Translations under genes and position numbers: made by a program | Assembly: GCA_014654535.1 (NCBI GenBank) | Contig: BNBA01000039.1 | Coordinates: forward strand, 1 to 34,924 | Reading direction: 5' to 3' | Source of the DNA: Xanthomonas boreopolis | GTDB taxonomy: Bacteria; Pseudomonadota; Gammaproteobacteria; Xanthomonadales; Xanthomonadaceae | Length of the DNA stretch: 34,924 nt | Notes under the pieces: model-generated | Seen by the model: the letters and a program-made list of their open reading frames with translations, nothing else | What the model was told of the DNA's origin: nothing | Database searches by the model: none | Shown here: piece after piece, positions 27,828 to 34,924 of the stretch | Layout: each line of letters starts with the position of its first letter | How positions within the stretch are numbered: position 1 is the stretch's first letter

Positions 27828-28922
27828 ATGGCACAGGCGATCAAGGGACGCGGCGCCACCGGCTTCCTGCCGGGGCGTTTCGAAACTACCGTCAGCGAGG
27901 CGGTGGACGATGGCTGGTGGCAGCAGGAAAGCGAGGAGTTCGCCGGTCCCGCGCTGCGCACCCAGGTGACCGAGGAGACCGCGCGCAGCATCATCAGCCG
28001 CAACAGTTCGCCGGACATCCCGTTCTCGCAATCGGTGAATCCGTATCGGGGTTGCGAGCACGGCTGCAGCTACTGTTTCGCCCGTCCGAGCCACGCTTAT
28101 CTGAATCTCTCGCCCGGCCTGGACTTCGAGACCCGGCTGTTCGCCAAGACCAACGCGCCCGAACTGCTGCGGCGGGAACTGGCCCGGCCCGGCTACGAGC
28201 CCAGCCCGATCGCGCTCGGCATCAATACCGACGCCTACCAGCCGATCGAGCGCAAGCTGCAGTTGACGCGGCGCCTGATCGAGGTGCTGTGGGAAGCCCG
28301 GCATCCGTTCACGCTGATCACCAAGAACGCCCTGGTGGTGCGCGACCTGGACCTGCTCGCGCCGCTGGCGCGCGAGCGCCTGGTCAGCGTGCACTTCTCG
28401 GTGACCACGCTCGACCCGCGCCTGGCGGCGCGGCTGGAGCCGCGCGCGTCCGCGCCGCACGCGCGCCTGCGCGCGATGCGCACGCTGCACGAAGCGGGCG
28501 TGCCGGTCGGCGCGATGGTCGCGCCGGTGATTCCCTGGATCAACGACCACGAACTGGAAGCGGTGCTGCAGGCCGCGGCGGATGCCGGCGCCTGCTCGGC
28601 CGGCTACGTGCTGCTGCGATTGCCGCACGAGGTCGCGCCGTTGTTCCGGGACTGGCTGCAGGCGCACCACCCGCAGCGCGCCGCGCACGTGATGAGCACG
28701 ATCCAGCAGCTGCGCGGCGGCAAGGACTACGACAGCCGTTTCGGCACGCGCTTCAGCGGCGAGGGCGTGTACGCCGACCTGCTGGCGCGGCGGTTCGCGC
28801 TGGCGATGCGCCGCGCGGGCCTGGAGGGCCGGCGCTATCCGCCGCTGGATACGCACAAGTTCCGGCGCCCGCCGATGCCGGCCAAGGCGAAGCCGGCATC
28901 ACCGCAAGGCGAGCTGTTCTGA
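27828..28922 (+). CDS. PA0069 family radical SAM protein (SplB-like)
   Basis: The protein has 364 residues. A CxxxCxxC cluster motif (C76, C80, C83 in CEHGCSYCFARPSH) binds the 4Fe-4S centre that cleaves S-adenosylmethionine. The upstream segment RNSSPDIPFSQSVNPYRG and the downstream GINTDAYQPIER, LITKN and VHFSVTTLDPRL are typical of the PA0069/SplB-like group. The group is distantly related to spore photoproduct lyase, but the true reaction is not known. It is monocistronic between cls and a REP pair. An overlapping reading frame at 27821-28981 is a shadow. Confidence 0.92.
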   Translation: MAQAIKGRGATGFLPGRFETTVSEAVDDGWWQQESEEFAGPALRTQVTEETARSIISRNSSPDIPFSQSVNPYRGCEHGCSYCFARPSHAYLNLSPGLDFETRLFAKTNAPELLRRELARPGYEPSPIALGINTDAYQPIERKLQLTRRLIEVLWEARHPFTLITKNALVVRDLDLLAPLARERLVSVHFSVTTLDPRLAARLEPRASAPHARLRAMRTLHEAGVPVGAMVAPVIPWINDHELEAVLQAAADAGACSAGYVLLRLPHEVAPLFRDWLQAHHPQRAAHVMSTIQQLRGGKDYDSRFGTRFSGEGVYADLLARRFALAMRRAGLEGRRYPPLDTHKFRRPPMPAKAKPASPQGELF

Positions 28923-28938
28923 ACCTGCAGGCATGGTT

Positions 28939-29062
28939 CCTGTGGGAGCGGCTTCAGCCGCGATGGGGCTTTTCCATCTGATCCCTGCACATGAGGTGGC
29001 GCGTTCTTGCATGGGCAGTTCCATGCGGAAAGCCTCGTCGCGGCTGAAGCCGTCCCACAGGG
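28939..29062. repeat. REP-type inverted repeat pair, second copy
   Basis: Arms at about 28939-28975 and 29027-29062 are inverted copies of the same unit as at 153-293, with the core GTGGGAGCGGCTTCAGCCGC. The right arm has lost one base. The loop starts ATCTGATCCCTGCACATG, similar to that of the first pair. The unit fills the gap between the convergent radical SAM and oxygenase genes and may end both transcripts. Confidence 0.85.
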
Positions 29063-29083
29063 GGCGGCGGCTGTCCGGCCCGG

Positions 29084-29782
29084 CTAGCCGCCGTAGAGCT
29101 TCTGCGCCGGCTGGAACAGGATCCAGCTGGTGGCGATGAACTTGTCGCCCCCGACCGGCCGGTTGCCGCGATGGGTGTGGGTGAATGCGGTCGGCGCGAT
29201 CAGCAGGCTGCCGGTGCGGGGCTTGGCCTTGCGCTGCTGGAACAGGAACTCGGTCTCGCCCGCGTCGAACTCCTCGTTGAGGTAGAGCGTCCACAGCAGG
29301 TGCCGGTGCAGCGTCTCGCCGCCGGGATCGCGGGGATACAGTTCGCAGTGCCAGTACGGATAGCCGCCCTCGCCCGCCGCGTACCACTGCAGGTTGATCG
29401 CGCCGGGCCGCAGGCAGGTACGCACCAGCCCGGAAAGCGCCGCATCGTCCATGCCGGGGAAATGTTCGGCCGCCAGGCGGTGGACCTGTCCGTCCTCGCC
29501 GGTGACCTGCAGCATCAGCGGCGAGATCAGCGCCTGCGGGTAGCGGCGCAGGTAGCGCAGCAGGCCGGCGAACACCGCCTGCTGCAGGCGCTGCTCGACC
29601 TCGCGCCAATCGGCCATGCCGCTGATGCGCAGGTCGCGGCTGCGCTTGAGTTCGGGGTACACGCCGCCGCCGACCTGGCCGGGCTGCAGGCGGTCGCTGT
29701 CGCGAAGGCGTTGCACGATCGCCGCGCACTCCGCGCGCGGCACCGCGTCGTCGATGATCTCGATGAAGTCGGGCTGGTCCAT
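29084..29782 (-). CDS. 2-oxoglutarate/Fe(II)-dependent oxygenase (prolyl hydroxylase-like)
   Basis: The protein has 232 residues. The C-terminal double-stranded beta-helix shows WYAAGEGGYPYWHCELYPRD, LLWTLYLNEEFDAGETEF, and GSLLIAPTAFTHTHRGNRPV. The first iron ligands would be H145 and E147 in an H-x-E arrangement instead of the usual H-x-D, with H202 or H204 as the distal ligand and R205 or K214 to bind 2-oxoglutarate. The substrate is unknown. The ATG at 29782 is chosen over a TTG six codons upstream. The gene lies downstream of fadL on the same strand, behind its terminator. Confidence 0.85.
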   Translation of the reverse strand: MDQPDFIEIIDDAVPRAECAAIVQRLRDSDRLQPGQVGGGVYPELKRSRDLRISGMADWREVEQRLQQAVFAGLLRYLRRYPQALISPLMLQVTGEDGQVHRLAAEHFPGMDDAALSGLVRTCLRPGAINLQWYAAGEGGYPYWHCELYPRDPGGETLHRHLLWTLYLNEEFDAGETEFLFQQRKAKPRTGSLLIAPTAFTHTHRGNRPVGGDKFIATSWILFQPAQKLYGG

Positions 29783-29825
29783 GGTCGCCGACCATAGCAA
29801 CCGCGCCGGTCGCGTGCACGCAAAA

Positions 29826-29850
29826 GAAAACCCCGCCGAGGCGGGGTTTT
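29826..29850 (-). terminator. Intrinsic terminator of the FadL-type gene
   Basis: AAAACCCCGC (29827-29836) and GCGGGGTTTT (29841-29850) pair around CGAG. On the minus strand the stem is followed by CTTTTG, giving a T-rich tail. It lies 20 bp after the FadL-type stop. Confidence 0.85.
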
Positions 29851-29870
29851 CCGGGATCGCACGGGTCCGA

Positions 29871-31298
29871 TCAGAACTTGTACTTGAACGCGCCGGCCAG
29901 GATGTCGCCGGAGACGTCGTACGTGCCGGCGACCACGCTGTTGGTCGAGCTGGTCGAACGGACGTTCGGGTCGCTGGTGAACAGGTGGGTGTAGCCGACG
30001 GTGTACTCGGTGTTCGCCGAGGGGGTCCAGCTCAGGCCGAGCGAGAGCCACTTGCGGGTGGTGTCCGGCACGCGGACGTCGCGGTGGGCGTCGGTGGTCG
30101 GGGTCTGGTCGTAGGCCAGGCCGCCGCGCAGGGTGAGCGCATCGCTGACGCGGTAGTCGGCACCGATCGAGGCGAAGGTGGTGTCGCGGTAGTGGAACGG
30201 CAGCACGTTGTCGGGCTGGTTGGACGAGAAGTCCACCGTGACCTGGTCGAACTTGCTCCACGCGGTGCGGGTCACGTCCGCCATGATCGACCACTGGTCG
30301 TTGATGCGGTGGGTGAAGCTGACCGTGGCGCTGGCCGGCAGGGTGATCGTGGCGCGGCCCTTGCTGTCGATGAAGGTGCCCGGGGCGGTGGTCGCCAGCA
30401 GCGCGGCGGCATTGGCCGGCACGGTGAAGTCGGCGGTGCCGTCGGTGATCTTGTGCTCGACCTTGGAGCGGTAGCTGAAGCCGATGTTGGTGCCTTCCAC
30501 CGGGGTCAGCAACGTGCCCAGGGTGTAGCCGACCGACACCTCGTCGCCCTTGATGCGCAGGTAGCCGTCGGCGGTGCCCGGGGCGAAGCCCAGCGCGGCC
30601 ATCTGCTGCGCGGCGGCGCGGGCGGCGGCGGCGGCCTGGGCGGCGGTGGCGCCCTGCGCCAGGGCGGTGGCCGCCGCGCGCTGCTGGGCGGTGCCGCTGA
30701 TGACGCTGCCCATGTCCAGCGCGCTGGACAGGTCCACGTTCAGGCGCTCGGCGAACACCGACGCGCCGAACGACACGTACGGGTTCACGTCGTAGGAGAA
30801 CGCGAAGTTCAGGTCGATCGTCTCCAGCTCGGTCTTGACGCCGTTGTAGCGGCCCTTCCAGGTGCGGTCGTACTCGGTCTTGAAGCCGTACGGCACCGTC
30901 AGCGAGGTGCCGAAGTGCATGTTGTCCTTCTCGCCGAACGGCACGTGGAAGTAGAGCGCCGGCACCGGCGCGATCGTGCCGGCATCGCCGCCGTTGCCGC
31001 CGGATATCGGGGCGCCGTTGGCATAGGTGGCGTCGCCCTTGAACTTGGCGCCGAAGCTGATCGCGCTGACATTGGCCTCGAACTGGCGGCCATCCAGCAG
31101 GCGCATGCCGGCCGGGTTGTTGACGATGATCGCCGCGTCGTCCGGGGCGCTGCCGGAACCGGCGAAGGCGCGGCCCTGGCCCTTGGCGCTGTTTTCCTTG
31201 AGCTGGAAGGCGGCGCCGTGGGCCTGGCCGAAGGCCAGGACGCCGGCGATGCCGACGGCCAGCGCGGTGATGCGGCTGAATTGGGAAATGTTCGACAT
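29871..31298 (-). CDS. Outer-membrane hydrophobic-compound transporter, FadL/OmpP1/TodX family
   Basis: The protein has 475 residues. It forms a 14-stranded barrel that lets long-chain fatty acids or other hydrophobic molecules cross the outer membrane. A signal peptide (about 1-28, ending AHG) is followed by AAFQLKENSAKGQGRAFAG, the conserved N-terminal hatch start, and by SAPDDAAIIVNNPAGM, the family signature. The C-terminus ends AGAFKYKF with the final aromatic residue. An Ala/Gln-rich stretch (about 203-236) is inserted in an extracellular or loop region. The ATG at 31298 is backed by GGAGAG. A promoter with a palindrome lies upstream. Confidence 0.93.
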   Translation of the reverse strand: MSNISQFSRITALAVGIAGVLAFGQAHGAAFQLKENSAKGQGRAFAGSGSAPDDAAIIVNNPAGMRLLDGRQFEANVSAISFGAKFKGDATYANGAPISGGNGGDAGTIAPVPALYFHVPFGEKDNMHFGTSLTVPYGFKTEYDRTWKGRYNGVKTELETIDLNFAFSYDVNPYVSFGASVFAERLNVDLSSALDMGSVISGTAQQRAAATALAQGATAAQAAAAARAAAQQMAALGFAPGTADGYLRIKGDEVSVGYTLGTLLTPVEGTNIGFSYRSKVEHKITDGTADFTVPANAAALLATTAPGTFIDSKGRATITLPASATVSFTHRINDQWSIMADVTRTAWSKFDQVTVDFSSNQPDNVLPFHYRDTTFASIGADYRVSDALTLRGGLAYDQTPTTDAHRDVRVPDTTRKWLSLGLSWTPSANTEYTVGYTHLFTSDPNVRSTSSTNSVVAGTYDVSGDILAGAFKYKF

Positions 31299-31391
31299 GT
31301 AGTGCTCTCCGGAGACCTTGGAATTGTTCTTCACGCGCGCCTGCGACGGCCAGCCCGGTGGCTTGGCCATCGCGCCGGAGACCCCTCCCGA

Positions 31392-31436
31392 CATACGACG
31401 CCGTATGCAGTATACCCATGTGGGTTAACCGAACAA
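31392..31436 (-). promoter_or_regulatory. Candidate promoter and operator of the FadL-type gene
   Basis: On the minus strand TTGTTC (31431-31436) and TATACT (31409-31414) are 16 bases apart. Directly downstream, across the likely start site, lies the palindrome CATACG-ACGC-CGTATG (31392-31407). A palindrome there is well placed for a repressor of the TetR or similar type, for example a fatty-acid sensor. The -35 match is weak and no regulator gene is near. Confidence 0.45.
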
Positions 31437-31511
31437 TAACGACCAACGTCATGCCCGGCCTCCCAGGTTGGGGATGGGTTCAGGCCGATGAAGCCGGTAT
31501 CGTGCCGGCCC

Positions 31512-32204
31512 ATGTTCGTGTCGATTCCATCGCGCCGCAAACCCGCGCACCGCTGGGCGGTGCCGCTGCTGTTCGCGGCGATCTGGCTGGCCTTCCTGTG
31601 GTCGATCAGCCGGCCCGGCGAGGCCCGCAATACCCTGTGGCTGGATTGGGGCGCCCTTTCCAGCGGCGTTTCGCGGCCCGGCGACTGGTGGGCGATGCTG
31701 GAGGACGGCAGCGTGATGCGCCTGTTCACCGCCCTGTTCCTGCATGCGGACTGGTCGCACCTGATCGGCAACCTGGTGTTCCTGCTGATCTTCGGCCTGC
31801 CGGCCGAGCGCATCCTCGGGCCCTGGCGATTGCTGCTGCTGTTCCTGGTCGGCGGGGCGGCCTCCAACCTGGCGGCGATCGTGGCGATCGGCACGCCCGA
31901 CCAGGTGGTGATCGGGGCGTCCGGGGCGGTGTCGGCGCTGATCGGGACCTACCTGGCCCTGTTTCCCGGCGCCAAGCTCGGCGTGGTGCTGCCGCTGGGG
32001 CTGTTCCTGGAATTCATCCGGGTGCCGGCGCCGCTGCTGATCGGGGCGTGGGCGCTGCTGCAGGTGGTGTTCGCCTGGATCGGGCCGGCGTTCGGCGCGG
32101 TGGCCTGGTCGGCGCACGTGGCCGGGTTCCTGTTCGGCGTGGCCTACGGCATCTACGTGCGCGCGGCGATCGCGCGGCGCCTGCGCAAGCGGCACGGGTT
32201 CTGA
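31512..32204 (+). CDS. Rhomboid family intramembrane serine protease
   Basis: The protein has 230 residues from the ATG at 31512; an ATG at 31488 would add eight. The catalytic serine is S137 in GASGAVSAL and the histidine H202 in WSAHVAGFLFGV. The oxyanion-side motif HLIGN (83-87) with N87 is present. About six to seven hydrophobic segments are visible. The FLHADWSHLIGNLVFL loop is typical of bacterial rhomboids, which cut membrane-anchored substrates within the bilayer. The substrate is unknown. The gene is divergent from the FadL-type gene. Confidence 0.93.
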   Translation: MFVSIPSRRKPAHRWAVPLLFAAIWLAFLWSISRPGEARNTLWLDWGALSSGVSRPGDWWAMLEDGSVMRLFTALFLHADWSHLIGNLVFLLIFGLPAERILGPWRLLLLFLVGGAASNLAAIVAIGTPDQVVIGASGAVSALIGTYLALFPGAKLGVVLPLGLFLEFIRVPAPLLIGAWALLQVVFAWIGPAFGAVAWSAHVAGFLFGVAYGIYVRAAIARRLRKRHGF

Positions 32205-32326
32205 GCGGCTTCCCCGGGGATCCGCGACCGTCCGCTTCCTGGCCCGGCATGCGCCCGGCCCGCTCTTGCGTCGCGGCGCGCGCAACCCCATTTTGCGGAC
32301 GTTCCCAGGCAGACCTCGCATCGCCC

Positions 32327-32647
32327 ATGTCCAAGCCGCTGTACAAAGTGACGTTCCTCAACCACGGCAAGGTGTACGAGCTGTACGCACGCCATGTCGG
32401 CAGCAGCCACCTGTGGGGATTCAACGAGATCGGCGAGCTGGTGTTCGACGTGCACGACGGGCTGGTGGTCGATCCCACCGAGGAGCGGCTGCGTGAGGAG
32501 TTCGGCAACACCAAGACGCTGCACCTGCCGATGCAGAGCATCGTGCGCATCGAGGAAGTGGAGAAGAAGGGCCAGTCGGCGATTCGCGACGCGGCCACCG
32601 GTGAGAAGGTGGTGACGCCGTTCCCGATCCCGGCCAAGCCGCGCTGA
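32327..32647 (+). CDS. DUF1820 family protein
   Basis: The protein has 106 residues and no membrane segment or signal. The sequence YKVTFLNHGKVYELYARHVGSSHLWGF, VDPTEERLREEF and LHLPMQSIVRIEEVEKKG matches the small DUF1820 family found widely in gammaproteobacteria. No function is established. The next gene starts 5 bp after its stop, so the two are probably co-transcribed. Confidence 0.85.
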   Translation: MSKPLYKVTFLNHGKVYELYARHVGSSHLWGFNEIGELVFDVHDGLVVDPTEERLREEFGNTKTLHLPMQSIVRIEEVEKKGQSAIRDAATGEKVVTPFPIPAKPR

Positions 32648-32652
32648 GCGCG

Positions 32653-33630
32653 ATGCGCATCCTGGTCCCCGACGATTACCAGGACGCGGTCCGCCACCTG
32701 GCTTGTTTCGAACGCCTGCGCGGCCACGAGGCGACCGTGCTCGGGCATGGCCTGGCGGAAACGCCCGATGCGGTGCTCGCGCAGGTGGAAGCGCTGGTCC
32801 TGGTCCGCGAGCGCTCGCGCGTCGATGCGGCGCTGCTGCGACGCATGCCGCGACTGAAGCTGGTCAGCCAGACCGGCAGGATCTCCGCGCACATCGACCT
32901 CGATGCCTGCACGGCGCGCGGCGTGGCGGTGGCCGAGGGCACCGGATCGCCGGTGGCGCCCGCCGAGCTGACCTGGGCGCTGGTGATGGCGGCGAGCCGC
33001 CGCCTGCCCGCCTACGTGCAGGCGCTGCAGGCCGGGCGCTGGCAACGGACCGGCGATCCCGGCCTGGGGCGCGTGCTGCGGGGCCTGACGCTGGGCATCT
33101 GGAGCTACGGCAAGATCGGCCGGCAGGTCGCCGGATACGGCCGCGCGTTCGGCATGGACGTGCGGGTCTGGGGCAGCGAGGCGTCGCGCGCGCAGGCACG
33201 GGCCGAGGGCTTTGCCGCGTTCGCCAGCCGCGAGGAACTGTTCGAGGCCAGCGACGTGCTCAGCCTGCACCGGCGCTTGGTCGAGGCGACGCGCCACGAC
33301 GTCGGTCCGGCCGACCTGGCGCGGATGAAGCCGGACGCCTTGCTGGTGAACACCAGCCGCGCCGAGCTGGTGGCGCCGGGCGCGCTGCTGGCGGCGCTGG
33401 AGGCCCGCCGGCCCGGCGCCGCGGCGATCGACGTGTTCGAGCACGAGCCGCTGCTGGACGTCGACGACCCGCTGCTGCGCCACCCGCGCGTGCTGGCGAC
33501 GCCGCACCTGGGCTACGTCGAGGCCGGCAGCTACGAGCTGTACTTCGGAACGGCGTTCGACAACGTGCTCGCGTTCGCCGAAGGGCGGCCGCAGGGCATC
33601 GCCAATCCCGAGGTATTGGTGCCGTCGTAG
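32653..33630 (+). CDS. D-2-hydroxyacid dehydrogenase (NAD-dependent)
   Basis: The protein has 325 residues and belongs to the D-isomer-specific 2-hydroxyacid dehydrogenase family, close to phosphoglycerate dehydrogenases without an ACT domain. The nucleotide-binding loop is LGIWSYGKIGRQVA, in which the first conserved glycine pair is replaced by GIWSYG (148-153) with G156. The catalytic residues are R236 in NTSRAELV, E265 in FEHEP and H285 in TPHLGY. The substrate cannot be told from sequence; glyoxylate, pyruvate-type or phosphoglycerate substrates are possible. It probably shares a transcript with the DUF1820 gene. Confidence 0.88.
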   Translation: MRILVPDDYQDAVRHLACFERLRGHEATVLGHGLAETPDAVLAQVEALVLVRERSRVDAALLRRMPRLKLVSQTGRISAHIDLDACTARGVAVAEGTGSPVAPAELTWALVMAASRRLPAYVQALQAGRWQRTGDPGLGRVLRGLTLGIWSYGKIGRQVAGYGRAFGMDVRVWGSEASRAQARAEGFAAFASREELFEASDVLSLHRRLVEATRHDVGPADLARMKPDALLVNTSRAELVAPGALLAALEARRPGAAAIDVFEHEPLLDVDDPLLRHPRVLATPHLGYVEAGSYELYFGTAFDNVLAFAEGRPQGIANPEVLVPS

Positions 33631-33842
33631 GCGCGGCTTTGTCGCAATGACCGGAAATTTCTCATTGTGGCTAGTACCACTCCTATGAAAACTGGCCCAT
33701 GCCGTGACCAAAACCTGTTTTGCTTGGTAACATTCAAAAGCGCAGTCAATTGAATCGACATTGACGATACTTCGGGGTCTCCCGAAGAAGGGACGCGGCG
33801 CCGCCGGGGGATGCCGCAAGATAATGACAAAGGAACTGAGTA
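33631..33842. other. Low-GC gap upstream of the RHS-type gene
   Basis: Base composition drops here compared with the preceding genes. A hairpin, CTTCGGG-GTCT-CCCGAAG (33770-33787), lies about 55 bp before the RHS start; it has no T-run. AAGGA at 33830 is the ribosome binding site of the next gene. No gene is seen. Confidence 0.6.
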
Positions 33843-34802
33843 ATGTGGATGGATCTAAGGGGAATGGACAGAAACAGGCAAGTTGCGGCAGTGAGTAATG
33901 AGGGCAAGGAAAAAAACGCTTGCAGAAAACGGGATGGAATGAGATTGGCTACAACCGCGGTATTGGGTGTAGCTGGCTTGTTTGCATTTGATGTGCTGGC
34001 TGGCGATGCTGCCCCTCGTTCACGAGGATTCTTGGCACAGGAGGCTGGGTTCGCGACTGCCCCGGGGCTAACAGAAACTGCTGCTGAGCGACTGAGTGGG
34101 ATCGAGCGTCAGAATCTGACTGACACCCTGCGCGGTGATCAGGTTGATATTGCCTCGGGAAATAAGCTGGACAGCCAATTGGATTTCTCGACAGGAGGTG
34201 AATTACCACTGTACTTGCAGCGAACCTATAATCTGAATTGGTCGGGAAATGGGTTATTTGGCTTTCATTGGGTCAGCAACTTTGATTATCAATTGAAATT
34301 CGGAGCAGCGCAGGACTATCAGTGCTATGCCAGTCCTGGGGCAAAGCCATGTGCGGATACCAGCACCTATACCGAGGTATGGTTGTTCCGACCTGATGGG
34401 CGCAAGATCCAGCTAAAAAAATCTGCCGATGGGGTGTTCTACCAGAACATTGGTTTGCGGTTTGAGAACAAGCCAGGAGGCTATCTCCGCATGACGCGAC
34501 AAGGAGATGGATCCTGGCTGGTGAATGGCGAGCAAGGGCAAACCGAGCTTTATTCGTCAGCGGGGTTTCCGTTGCGTTTGACCAATGAAGCTGGACTTAG
34601 CTGGACCTATACTTATGGTGGTATCAATGGCAGCCAGTTACAGACCGTCACGCATACTAGTGGGCGGGCAGTTACGTTCATTTGGGACGGTGCTTATCTG
34701 AAAGAAGTACGGGATCCTGCGGGCAATCGCTACCAGTATGGCTATGCCGCTTTGTCGGGTTTAACTCCAAACGCAAAGGCTGGATTGGTGAGCGTGACTT
34801 AG
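33843..34802 (+). pseudogene. RHS-type repeat protein, N-terminal part, cut by an IS5-like element
   Basis: The fragment has 319 residues and stops just where an insertion sequence begins. A hydrophobic signal-like segment lies at about 33-53 (MRLATTAVLGVAGLFAFDVL). The DUF6531-like start DQVDIASGNKLDSQLDF and RTYNLNWSGNGLFGFHWVSNFD, and then YD-repeat-like beta strands (TYGGINGSQLQTVTHTSGR, VRDPAGNRYQYGY), are typical of RHS or RHS-like proteins that enclose a C-terminal toxin. Normal members are over 1000 residues, so the core and the toxin end are missing from the gene as seen. Codon use and GC content are much less GC-rich than in the neighbours, a sign of transfer. Confidence 0.8.
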
Positions 34803-34924
34803 AGCGGCTAACAAAACCGCCTTGTACACCTGAGCGGTGATGACAAAATCGCCTGCATGGCACGTCGCAAAGAGATTCCCGCCGCGCTGTGGAAGCGCAT
34901 CGAACCTTTGATCCCGCCCGTGAA
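34802..34924 (+). mobile_element. IS5-like insertion sequence, left end
   Basis: The RHS frame is broken at TTAG and the next sequence, GAGCGGCTAACAAAACCGCC, looks like the terminal inverted repeat of IS5-family elements. The preceding TA may be half of a short target duplication. The element runs off the window, so its right end cannot be checked. Confidence 0.65.
34857..34924 (+). CDS. IS5 family transposase, N-terminal fragment
   Basis: The ATG at 34857 begins MARRKEIPAALWKRIEPLIPPV, a clear match in form to IS5-family transposases, which start with a short basic segment and then ALWxRIEPLLP. Only 22 codons are inside the window. Whether the transposase is intact cannot be seen. Confidence 0.75.
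   Translation, partial: MARRKEIPAALWKRIEPLIPPV

Overview
The window is the chromosomal replication-origin neighbourhood of a high-GC gammaproteobacterium, most probably a member of the Xanthomonadaceae (Lysobacter/Luteimonas/Pseudoxanthomonas-like). The evidence is the gene order rpmH-rnpA-yidC on one side and dnaA-dnaN-recF-gyrB on the other, followed by tonB-exbB-exbD1-exbD2, a layout known from Xanthomonas, together with strongly GC-biased codons and xanthomonad-type repeats. Family assignments come from reading motifs; no database search was run.

Layout: the left edge (1-109) is the 5' end of an IS481-like element. A REP-type inverted repeat follows, then an SRPBCC/AHSA1 protein. From there to rpmH every gene is on the minus strand: glycerophosphodiester phosphodiesterase, TonB-dependent receptor, mnmE, a large lipoprotein that joins a NodB deacetylase, a caspase-like domain, an EF-hand and TPRs, then yidC, rnpA and rpmH. 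dnaA, dnaN, recF and gyrB point the other way, so the strand switch lies at the dnaA/rpmH gap. The dnaA-dnaN gap carries DnaA boxes and an AT-rich stretch, and the dnaN-recF gap has similar features. Three parS-like ParB sites lie in 1.6 kb, one after dnaN and two inside recF.

After gyrB come two membrane or lipoprotein proteases (CPBP and M48), a periplasmic TPR protein and the TonB energy-transduction operon with two exbD genes. A terminator separates it from the convergent pdxJ and a small membrane protein. Then come a cardiolipin synthase, a PA0069-type radical SAM protein, a second REP pair, a 2OG-Fe(II) oxygenase, a FadL-type outer-membrane transporter, a rhomboid protease, a DUF1820 protein and a D-2-hydroxyacid dehydrogenase. 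The last 1.3 kb is visibly lower in GC. It holds the N-terminal part of an RHS-type protein, cut by an IS5-like element that runs off the right edge.

The signals most worth a second look are: (a) two copies of a hairpin-rich dispersed element (2015-2447 and 6413-6800), which keep the same fold through compensatory base changes and end in an AGCAAC hexanucleotide array in the leaders of the phosphodiesterase and mnmE genes; (b) the deacetylase-caspase-TPR lipoprotein; and (c) the parS cluster with a possible second origin-like region between dnaN and recF.
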